From: JACVRN01 sp036389255
Lineage (GTDB): Bacteria; Acidobacteriota; Blastocatellia; Pyrinomonadales; Pyrinomonadaceae
DNA length: 64,000 nt
Direction: 5' to 3'
NCBI GenBank assembly: GCA_036389255.1
Contig: DASVQI010000040.1
Coordinates: forward strand, 1 to 64,000
Below the pieces are notes generated by a model, which did no database searches, was not told where the DNA came from, and saw only the letters and a list, made by a program, of their open reading frames with translations. This document shows positions 24,708-32,346 of the stretch, one piece after another. The first letter of the stretch is position 1. Each line of letters begins with the position of its first letter. The position numbers and the translations under genes are program-made.

Positions 24708-26885
24708 GTGTCCGCCGCTGTGAAAACACAGCCGTTAAATGACGAAGGTTTAACGGAGAACCTTTGCGTGGCGAGACTCAGTTGTTGTAATAAAGATGGG
24801 TCTAAATCGGCACGGGCTATCAAGGCCGCTAAAATGTCTGAACTTTTATCGCAACATAACACGAACACCATAAATCTATCGGCGGAACTGCGGAAGACGC
24901 TCCAGGAGATTCGGGAGATATTGCATCGCAGGGGGCGGCTTTCTTCCAGAAACGAGTCTCTTGATGAAACTTGCAAGCTCCTTTTCGCCCACATCATGTC
25001 GGTCGCGCATGGCTCGGACGGAATAAGTCGTGCGAGTGTGCTGAACGGCCGTGCGAAGACCTCTGCCGCAGCGGCTTCGCTCCGCAACTTTGTCAACGAA
25101 TCCTATAAAACATATATGCCTTCATCGCTCGCGCATGAAATGAAGGCCGATGATTTTAACCTCAAGATAAAGCCGCAGGAAGACCTGCTGGCGCTGGAGG
25201 TCATAGACTGTTTCGAGCAACTCGGCGGGCGTGTCAGCGCAAGCACGCTAAAGCATGTTGATGTTCTAAACGATGTGTTCGGGAAGTTCTTAGCAGATTC
25301 ATTCACCGACGAGAAGGAGTTGGGGCAGTACCTGACGCCGCCGGAGGTGGTGAGCTTCATGGTACAGCTCGCCGTCGCTGATATGAGTTCATCGGAACTG
25401 GCAGCGCTTCGTGACCCATATACTTGTGCTCAGACCGGATTGATACTTGACCCATCATCCGGAGTCCTTTCCTTCCTCACAGAACTGTTGAAGCTATTGC
25501 GCCATAAGATTGCAGAAGAGAGAGGTATTGAGCAGGCTGACAAGTGGACTGATGCGATGGTGAGAGAGGTTATCGTCGGGCTAGATAAGAGCGAGCGCAT
25601 GATTCGGCTGGCTTTAACGAGTTCGGCGCTCTTTGGCCTACCGGCCGCGAAGCTCCATCTGGCGAACGCGCTGGCGCGCACAGGCAAAGATGCAGAGCTT
25701 ACAGCCTCTCTTGAAGGCCGCGTCCAACTGATCCTAACTAATCCGCCGTTCGGAGCCGAGTTCCAGGGTAACGACCTTCTAAAGTACCAACTCGTTACGA
25801 AGGGGGCGCGAAAGATTCCCGCGAAGGTGAACTCCGAGCTTCTGTTCATGGAGCGCTACGTTGACTGGCTCATGCCAGGTGGGCGGCTGCTCGCTATCGT
25901 GCCAGACAGCATCCTGACGAACAGGGGGCTGTACGAGGATCTGCGAACTAATCTGGCCGACCGGATAGAACTACGCGCTGTAGTCTCCCTTCCAGCCGTA
26001 ACCTTTGCAGGGGCCGGGACTACTACTAAGACTTCGGTCATCTACCTCCGCAAGCCGAACGGTACTCATCGTAAAAAGCGGATCGCCTTCTTCGCCGTCT
26101 GTGAGGATGTGGGCTTTACCATCCAGACGAAAGAGACGCTCCGGATAAAAGTCCCGACCCGCAACAACCAGCTTCCGGCCATCCTGCGAGAATTCCTTGA
26201 CCCGGCGGCTGAGCCGATTCACGGGCGCCGGGTGGCTGGCGTAGAGCGCCGGAGCCGGTGGGATGCCAACTACCATGCCTCTCTCTCTGCTGACATAGAA
26301 CAGCGGCTGAGCAACGCTAAACAGGCTGCCCTGCGCGTGAAGGAAGTAGCCGAGCTTTCATCCGAAAGGGCAGATCCAAGGAGGCTAGGCGAGACATTCG
26401 AGTACATCGAAATCTCTGATGTAGATACCAGCACATGTATGGTTCGTACCAAGACCGTGTCGGCAGCCGACACGCCAGCCCGTGCGCGCAAAGTAGTGCG
26501 CGTAGGAGATGTGTTGGTCTCTACGGTGCGACCGGACAGGCGTTTGATCGGTGTGGTAAAGGATTCTCAGGACGGGGCGATATGCACGACTGGCTTCGCC
26601 GTGCTGCGCCCGAAAGCTATCGAACCTATGGTGCTGGCTTACCTGCTCAAGACCGACTTCGTAACGGCGCAGATCATGCGGAACAACATCGGCATTGCGT
26701 ATCCGGCTATAGAGGAAGCCTGCCTTCTTGATGTGCTTTTGCCGGTAAGCCAAGATAGCATCGAGGCGCTAAAAGGCGCTGGCACTGAGCTTCTCGTAGC
26801 TGAGAAGTTAGTCGAAGATCATCGGGAGACTTTCAGAAAAGATATTGAGCAAGCCGTTTCGGATTGGTCTACCACACATCCTTAA
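24708..26885 (+). CDS. N6-adenine DNA methylase fused to a specificity-like domain (restriction-modification)
   Basis: The 725-aa protein has a helical N terminus (to about residue 140) and the HsdM-like region ELGQYLTPPEVVSFMVQL. An N6-methylase core follows, with motif I LDPSSG at about 247 and the catalytic NPPFGAEF at about 345. The C-terminal 170 residues look like one half of a type I S subunit (RVKEVAELSS, YIEISDVDTSTC, ARARKVVRVGDVLVSTVRPD, NIGIAYPAIEE). Such M-S fusions usually belong to type II systems with a separate nuclease. The convergent next gene encodes a nuclease-like protein and overlaps its 3' end by 17 bp. The GTG start is tentative because the ribosome site is weak. Confidence 0.88.
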   Translation: MSAAVKTQPLNDEGLTENLCVARLSCCNKDGSKSARAIKAAKMSELLSQHNTNTINLSAELRKTLQEIREILHRRGRLSSRNESLDETCKLLFAHIMSVAHGSDGISRASVLNGRAKTSAAAASLRNFVNESYKTYMPSSLAHEMKADDFNLKIKPQEDLLALEVIDCFEQLGGRVSASTLKHVDVLNDVFGKFLADSFTDEKELGQYLTPPEVVSFMVQLAVADMSSSELAALRDPYTCAQTGLILDPSSGVLSFLTELLKLLRHKIAEERGIEQADKWTDAMVREVIVGLDKSERMIRLALTSSALFGLPAAKLHLANALARTGKDAELTASLEGRVQLILTNPPFGAEFQGNDLLKYQLVTKGARKIPAKVNSELLFMERYVDWLMPGGRLLAIVPDSILTNRGLYEDLRTNLADRIELRAVVSLPAVTFAGAGTTTKTSVIYLRKPNGTHRKKRIAFFAVCEDVGFTIQTKETLRIKVPTRNNQLPAILREFLDPAAEPIHGRRVAGVERRSRWDANYHASLSADIEQRLSNAKQAALRVKEVAELSSERADPRRLGETFEYIEISDVDTSTCMVRTKTVSAADTPARARKVVRVGDVLVSTVRPDRRLIGVVKDSQDGAICTTGFAVLRPKAIEPMVLAYLLKTDFVTAQIMRNNIGIAYPAIEEACLLDVLLPVSQDSIEALKGAGTELLVAEKLVEDHRETFRKDIEQAVSDWSTTHP

Positions 26886-27747
26886 TATCTTTGAACCAAG
26901 TCTCGTTATCAATTAAGCAAGGCGGATTCTGGTTCACATACTCCGTATGCTTTCTTGCAGTAGGCAAGCCATGCGGGTTTTGTACGCTCTTCGGTACTGA
27001 ACGCGCGAAGGCGAATTCCTGAATGTTCCCAGTCCGCAGAAACAGGTTCACAGCAAAGATATCTTGCGTATCGAACTTACAGCTACTGGTTTTATAGTTA
27101 GAACCCTCTCTGCTCTTGCCATGAATAAGACGCGCCTTCTTGGTGTCCGTGCCCCACAGTGACTTCACTTCCACCCGTCGCATCTGGCCTCCCTTGTGGA
27201 ATTGAAAATCGTAATAGCTGTATCCGCCGACATGGCGTGCAGTGTCCTCAGGCATGCGGATTACATCATACCCTTGTGAGCGCGCGGTCTTGGCCAGATA
27301 GTATTCAGTCAGCCCACTCAGGAGCTTTGCGGCTATGCCGTATCTATCCATCTCCAGATAGTCGTTATCCGTGAGATTCTTGAGAGCTTCTTCAAGGAGC
27401 GCCTTCTTTGACCCCACACCGACATAGACTTCCCCACATGCGATGTTGGCCTTGGCGTGGACGTGGACAATCCTCCCCTTAGCGAGCTCATTCCAGATGC
27501 CGCCTGCGACGTAGCTGTGGGGCACGAACTTTCCGGTTCTCCCCCGATGCAGCAGCCCTATGTTGTGTGGTGTTACATCTATTGTAAAAGATGCGGTATA
27601 AGGCTTATTAGGCTGTTTCACGATGGTCTTATCGAGGGTGCGAATCGGTATCAGAACAGGACTGAGCACCTGTTCCAGAGCCTCTGGCTCAAGGGGGCCA
27701 TAACGCATCGTCAGTCGTCTGAACAGGTCTTTGTAGTCTGTAACCAT
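26869..27747 (-). CDS. PD-(D/E)XK-type putative restriction endonuclease
   Basis: The 292-aa protein has a helix with LTEYYLAKTARSQGYDVIR followed by SYYDFQF (Asp180) and MRRVEVKSLWGT (Glu193, Lys195). This is the E...D...ExK order of restriction-enzyme nuclease folds. The rest is not recognised. It is convergent with the methylase-specificity fusion and overlaps it by 17 bp at the 3' ends, an arrangement typical of a restriction-modification pair. The assignment as the cognate endonuclease is inferred from motif plus position. Its recognition site is unknown. Confidence 0.8.
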   Translation of the reverse strand: MVTDYKDLFRRLTMRYGPLEPEALEQVLSPVLIPIRTLDKTIVKQPNKPYTASFTIDVTPHNIGLLHRGRTGKFVPHSYVAGGIWNELAKGRIVHVHAKANIACGEVYVGVGSKKALLEEALKNLTDNDYLEMDRYGIAAKLLSGLTEYYLAKTARSQGYDVIRMPEDTARHVGGYSYYDFQFHKGGQMRRVEVKSLWGTDTKKARLIHGKSREGSNYKTSSCKFDTQDIFAVNLFLRTGNIQEFAFARSVPKSVQNPHGLPTARKHTEYVNQNPPCLIDNETWFKDIKDVW

Positions 27748-27991
27748 GCTGTCCGCCGCATGAGGGGCTTAATAGATAGGATGACAGCATTTTGTTTATC
27801 ACGGCGGGACTACTTAGCACAACCCCCGCATGATAAAAGGTTTAATCAGCCCTTCCCGTATCGAGTCGCAGTAAAACAGTTGATGTCCATCTTCAGGTTT
27901 CAGATAGAAGGTGCGACCTCGATGAGCAGAACCGACATCATGAGATAAAAACTTTAACGACTAAAGCGTTACTTTCAATCATAATAATCGC

Positions 27992-30139
27992 TCAATTGCT
28001 CAAAAGTGCTCCTATAGCTCGCTGCAGTTCTTCAGAAGCTACTGGAGTTAGTAATTCTGAAAGATACTTAGCCACAGCAGGCCGTTTGTACCTTCCCCTT
28101 ACCCCAACAGCCTTGAGAGCCGTTCTCTCAAATTCATCCGTTCCCCGAACTTTTTCCAATATGTTGATGAGGGCATCGGTGGCGTGCGGGTTCTCAAGAC
28201 AAGCCAGCGTCGTCACAGCCTTATCGAAAAGTGCGGGATAATTCGCTACCTCGCGGATGAAATGGGCAACATCCTCCGAGTCTGCACCGCACTTATTCGG
28301 ATCTAACTTCTCCAGCAGCTTTCCGATCTGCTTGGCCGAGTCTTTACTGGCCTTGGGTAATCGCAATCCAATCAAATCCATGAGAACGCTAGAGGCTTCT
28401 TTTCGAAGCTCTGAGTTCTTCTGTTTGAAACACTGCAACCGGGCCAAATCGTCCAAAGTAGTATGGAACAGGTTTTTCATCTTTCCCTGGCGAAGAAGGT
28501 CAAGGAAGAATCGCGCAACCTTTTCAGAATCCTGTTTGCTGCGATATTCGTCTGTCGCCGCCAGAATATCCAGAGCCTTGCGTGCGGGGCTCGTATCCGC
28601 GAGTTTGCGCTTATTGGCTTCAAAAATATTCGGATCGCTGGTGACAACTTCAGCACATTTGATCAGATCATCGGTATCCCAGTTCTTGAACACCGGGCGG
28701 TACTTTGTGCTCCAGTGATCACAGGCCGCGCGGAAGATGAATACCTTTTCAGCATCTGACAACGGCCGATCCGGGATGTTTTTGCTGATGCGGTCGAAAT
28801 CCGTGCTCACAGGTAGTGAGCCGGTCTGCTCCCATAGGCGGAAGTAGTACTCGAACCCCCTGGCAGGACTGCTCATCGTAAAATTGCTCACCGCTCCTAT
28901 GAGCCTGCCTTGCAAGGGCATGCGCCATTCCGTCACACCGAGAAGATTCGCCATTGCTTCAATGCTCTTGGGTCTATGGGAGCGATTCTCTTGAAGGCAG
29001 GCGAGAATAAGATTCCCTAAGTTCTCGGCTTCATGGCCAACTTCCGCCAACCCATCTATAAGCGAATGGGGCGTCCAACCGGGGCTGAGTTCTTTTCCGG
29101 TGAGGATTGACCAAAGCAGGAGTCCTGTCGAATAGACATCGGCCAGCGCATCGCGGTTCTGCGGGCTATGCCAGATAGTCGGATCCATGTATGCGATGGT
29201 AGCTACCACCTGTGACAGAGTGGTGCTGGAACTGCCGCCGATGTGGCAGAAGTCAAAATCAATTAGCTTGGGCGTACCATCGCTCTTAACAAGCACATTG
29301 GCCGGCTTCAGATCGCAATGAACGACGTCTTTGCTATGCGCATGAGAAAGGGCTTCGCAGATTTTTTGGAAGAGGTCGAGCCGCTCCTCTAAACCGAGGT
29401 TCTGCCCGGTCACGTACTGCGTCACGCTGATGCCGTCCACTAACTCCATCCTGTAGTAAGGGCGCTGGCGGTAGACGTTTACATCGTGGACTCTGCAGAT
29501 GTATGGATGCTCTAATGCGGCAAGCCCCTGAGCGCCCTTCTCAAAGCGGCGTAATAACGACGCTGCTTGTTCAGCGCCGGGGTGAAGCACCTTGATGGCC
29601 TCTGACCTCCTGAGCCTGTCATTCCAAGCCTTAAAAACGCGCCCGTAGCCACCCGAACCCAGTGGCTCGGCTAGTTGGACGCCTGCGAAATGGCGCCTCA
29701 AAGACGGCGCTCCAATGATTTCAACAAGATCATCCCAGGATTCGCCTAGCCGTGCTACCTCGTATGAACGAATCAGATGCGGGAGGGCGCTTATAGATTC
29801 ATAAACATCTAGCTTAAAACCGTTGACCAGAATGATATGCGTGGCCTGCACAGAGCGGTGTGAAGCATAGTAGCGCGCTTGGTCTAAAACTTCCGGATCG
29901 GATAGCGAGACGCTTGGCCGCTTCACTTCAACTACTACCTTGTTCGGCGGAAGGTCAAACTCGTGTTCTGTGAAAATCACGTAGTCGGCACGTAGGGTAC
30001 TCTTATCGCGCAGACTTACGGAGAACTCGACTAGGATATCTTCGTCGTCATATCCGAGTGCTCTCAGCAATGGTGCGACGAGCGATTCACGAACTCTCGT
30101 TTCGTTGTCAGATTCGGAGAATGAGGGAATAGTAATCAT
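27992..30139 (-). CDS. HsdR_N-like nuclease domain fused to a Ser/Thr protein kinase and a helical C terminus
   Basis: Residues 1-120 resemble the type I restriction R-subunit N-terminal nuclease domain: RVRESLVAPLLRALGY, LRADYV (Asp52), VVVEVKRP (Glu71, Lys73) and QARYYASH. Residues 150-410 are a protein kinase with G-loop GSGGYGRVF, AIKVL (Lys183), HCDLKPANVL in place of HRD, and IDFDFC in place of DFG. The catalytic Asp residues are kept, so it may still be active. About 300 further residues are helical and end in HEAT-like repeats (ATDALINILEKV). There is no TM helix, so it is cytoplasmic. Kinase-nuclease fusions fit phage-defence signalling, as does the neighbouring restriction-modification pair. 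The function is inferred. Confidence 0.85.
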   Translation of the reverse strand: MITIPSFSESDNETRVRESLVAPLLRALGYDDEDILVEFSVSLRDKSTLRADYVIFTEHEFDLPPNKVVVEVKRPSVSLSDPEVLDQARYYASHRSVQATHIILVNGFKLDVYESISALPHLIRSYEVARLGESWDDLVEIIGAPSLRRHFAGVQLAEPLGSGGYGRVFKAWNDRLRRSEAIKVLHPGAEQAASLLRRFEKGAQGLAALEHPYICRVHDVNVYRQRPYYRMELVDGISVTQYVTGQNLGLEERLDLFQKICEALSHAHSKDVVHCDLKPANVLVKSDGTPKLIDFDFCHIGGSSSTTLSQVVATIAYMDPTIWHSPQNRDALADVYSTGLLLWSILTGKELSPGWTPHSLIDGLAEVGHEAENLGNLILACLQENRSHRPKSIEAMANLLGVTEWRMPLQGRLIGAVSNFTMSSPARGFEYYFRLWEQTGSLPVSTDFDRISKNIPDRPLSDAEKVFIFRAACDHWSTKYRPVFKNWDTDDLIKCAEVVTSDPNIFEANKRKLADTSPARKALDILAATDEYRSKQDSEKVARFFLDLLRQGKMKNLFHTTLDDLARLQCFKQKNSELRKEASSVLMDLIGLRLPKASKDSAKQIGKLLEKLDPNKCGADSEDVAHFIREVANYPALFDKAVTTLACLENPHATDALINILEKVRGTDEFERTALKAVGVRGRYKRPAVAKYLSELLTPVASEELQRAIGALLSN

Positions 30140-30224
30140 CGAGTGTGGTTGCTATTCTTTACCCACTGGCGACGAATTTCAATCAAATTACTTTGCCGTT
30201 CTAAGGGAGTGAGAGTCATAGTAA

Positions 30225-31712
30225 TTACTTACGCCATGCCAGCGCAACAATGAACACCGCGCCAGTTAGAGCGGCGGCCAGCGCGTAATACTTGAAGCGG
30301 GGTCTCCCCTGAACTGTATCAGGCGCAATGATGGCCGAGCCATAAGCATTCTTTTCACCATCCGGCAAGAGCGGCTTTTGCCCGCGTGTAAAGAACTGCT
30401 CCCAGGGGTGCGCAACTGATGTCCAGGCAAGTAGAAGCCCCGTCATTAACAGCCAGTCTAAAGGCCAAGAGGTGACTGCCAGTCGTGTATTTTCAATCGA
30501 ATCCTGCAAGAATTTCTGCCAAGTAAACTCCGCTGATTGCCCTGCGACGGCGGACGCCGTGCCAACTCCCCCCTGAAAAAGGAAGACCCAAACATGTAGC
30601 ACAGCTATTCTGGTAAACATCGCCAGCGGATAAATCAATAGTAGCAGCGCAAGCGCGTAGGAATCTCTCCGGCTTAGGAAAAAACGGCGCAGGCTATCGG
30701 GAGGGTGAGAAAGCCGAAACAGAATCCATCGCCACCAGCCCAGCTTCCCATGTTTTTTGTTCAACTCTCTCAAAATACCGTCCCTGTATTTTTGATGGCC
30801 GGCAGCAAAATGGTCTGCATTGAACTCTGCTGCCCAGACACATGCTACTGGCAACACAAAAGAGGCTACGGTTCTCACCAAGAAACCGGCGGTCGTTGTT
30901 AGAAGCCCGAAAGCGCTGATAAAGATTGAAGTGGCAAGAGGCAAGAAGTAGCCGGGCGCTGGCTGTTCTTCTAAGCCCATACTTCGGCGCATATTGTTTA
31001 TCTCGCGCCCTAATACATCTATTTTTTGCAGCGACTCGTATTGCTGCCAAGTTCGATCTGCGGAAGTAATAATGTAGGGTAGAGCGACGAAAAGAAGGTA
31101 AAACAGAATGGTGAGCTTGACGGCGTTTTCAAAGAAGTCGCCCGGCCCCATAAATAGCGCATCACCACGCCTGTAGTGCTCAAGCTCGTGCAGCAGTACG
31201 GCCTCTGCCGCTTCCCGGTCAGTTTTCCACAACATCACGAAACCGCTGAAGACGGCCAGTGTTGCTTTGCGGTAGCCGTTGGGATAAATCCAGATTCGCC
31301 CGGGACGCTTGAGATTTACTTTCAATTCTAAGCCAGGAGCGTGAAGTTCTATAAAGCTCTTGATCTCATTCAGAGCCTTGAAGGAGACGGGCGGCGGCTC
31401 AAGCCTGTTTCTACGCTCAATGACGGACACGCGCAAGCGCGGAAACAGAATGGTGAAAAGTCCCAGAAACAGCGCGATGCCGGGGAGGTTTTCAGTAAAA
31501 AAGCCTGGATAGGAAAGATACAAAAGTCGTCCGGCCTGCGGGTCAACAGCACGCAGCCTTTCGGCGCTTCTGATAGATTTGACGAGTGCATCATAGCTGG
31601 CATACCAGCTTCCAAACAGCGCGGGGAGATTGAGCGTGAACATCATGACCCAGTACCACATCCAGGGCGGTACGCCGGGCTGCGTGCGGAATTTATATGC
31701 CTCTGTGCTCAT
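30225..31712 (-). CDS. M48-type integral-membrane zinc metallopeptidase
   Basis: The 495-aa protein has about seven TM segments. A cytoplasmic-side catalytic region between them holds AVLLHELEHYRRGDAL (HExxH at residues 175-179) and the downstream third-ligand motif AAEFNADHFAAGH (EFxADxxA). This combination is diagnostic for M48/HtpX/Ste24-like peptidases. The extra C-terminal helices are longer than in HtpX. Its ATG overlaps the stop of the preceding gene by 4 nt, so the small membrane protein upstream is likely a partner. Its position among kinase and CHAT genes suggests a signalling or defence role, which is inference. Confidence 0.88.
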   Translation of the reverse strand: MSTEAYKFRTQPGVPPWMWYWVMMFTLNLPALFGSWYASYDALVKSIRSAERLRAVDPQAGRLLYLSYPGFFTENLPGIALFLGLFTILFPRLRVSVIERRNRLEPPPVSFKALNEIKSFIELHAPGLELKVNLKRPGRIWIYPNGYRKATLAVFSGFVMLWKTDREAAEAVLLHELEHYRRGDALFMGPGDFFENAVKLTILFYLLFVALPYIITSADRTWQQYESLQKIDVLGREINNMRRSMGLEEQPAPGYFLPLATSIFISAFGLLTTTAGFLVRTVASFVLPVACVWAAEFNADHFAAGHQKYRDGILRELNKKHGKLGWWRWILFRLSHPPDSLRRFFLSRRDSYALALLLLIYPLAMFTRIAVLHVWVFLFQGGVGTASAVAGQSAEFTWQKFLQDSIENTRLAVTSWPLDWLLMTGLLLAWTSVAHPWEQFFTRGQKPLLPDGEKNAYGSAIIAPDTVQGRPRFKYYALAAALTGAVFIVALAWRK

Positions 31713-32242
31713 TTGCTCTTTGTGAGTTGGTTGATAAAACGGGTGGCGTCCGGTGGGTTTTCCAGCAGCAGACGCAAGACTATGAGATTGATGCGATCCC
31801 TCTTAGTTTTATTTAGGCCCAACGCTCGAACCTCTTTATCCAGTTTCGTCATAATCTCGTTCAGTTTCTCATAAACAGCTTCGGGCGCGGCTGGAGGCTT
31901 CGCTCCGGCATGTGGCTCTTCCGAAAGTAAGGCTTTACCTTTTCCCACAACTTCCCCGAAGGCAAGCCCATTTTTGACCACATCCAGAAACTTGCCAGTG
32001 AATTCTGAAGTTAGAACCGCTATTAATGTAGGCGCGGCAAAGGCCAAGGCTTTTAGAATTACTGGCAACATAGGGATGAAATCGCCTGGAAGAAAAGCGC
32101 TCGCCTGCGCGTTACTTCGGGTAAAAAGCTCTTGACGATCTTTGCCGCCCTTAACGAATGCTTCCGCCCAGAGCGGAGCGAAATCGGTTTCAACGGGCGA
32201 TACTTCTTCCGCAATCTTCACCGCCCATTCTTCGACAGTCAT
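31709..32242 (-). CDS. Small membrane-associated partner of the M48 peptidase (unknown family)
   Basis: The 177-aa protein opens with an acidic, helical segment (MTVEEWAVKIAEEVSP). A hydrophobic stretch follows at about residues 46-72 (FIPMLPVILKALAFAAPTLI), then a polar C-terminal helical domain ending RFINQLTKSK. I choose ATG 32242 because AGGGAG lies 7 nt upstream. An in-frame TTG at 32275 would add 11 residues. Translation is coupled to the M48 peptidase by an ATGA overlap. The family is not recognised. The architecture resembles a small membrane adaptor. Confidence 0.75.
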   Translation of the reverse strand: MTVEEWAVKIAEEVSPVETDFAPLWAEAFVKGGKDRQELFTRSNAQASAFLPGDFIPMLPVILKALAFAAPTLIAVLTSEFTGKFLDVVKNGLAFGEVVGKGKALLSEEPHAGAKPPAAPEAVYEKLNEIMTKLDKEVRALGLNKTKRDRINLIVLRLLLENPPDATRFINQLTKSK

Positions 32243-32346
32243 CAGTTTTCTCCCTGAACAAGCCATCCCCGTCAAAACTGTGGGTAGGATGAGTTGTTCG
32301 GCTGCGTCGCAAGAGATAAGCCATTAATGCTCGGTAACCCACGCTG

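Noticed and set aside
27457..27948. 163-codon plus-strand frame opposite the endonuclease-like gene
   Set aside because: Most of it is antisense to a gene with clear nuclease motifs, and its own translation shows no coherent fold.
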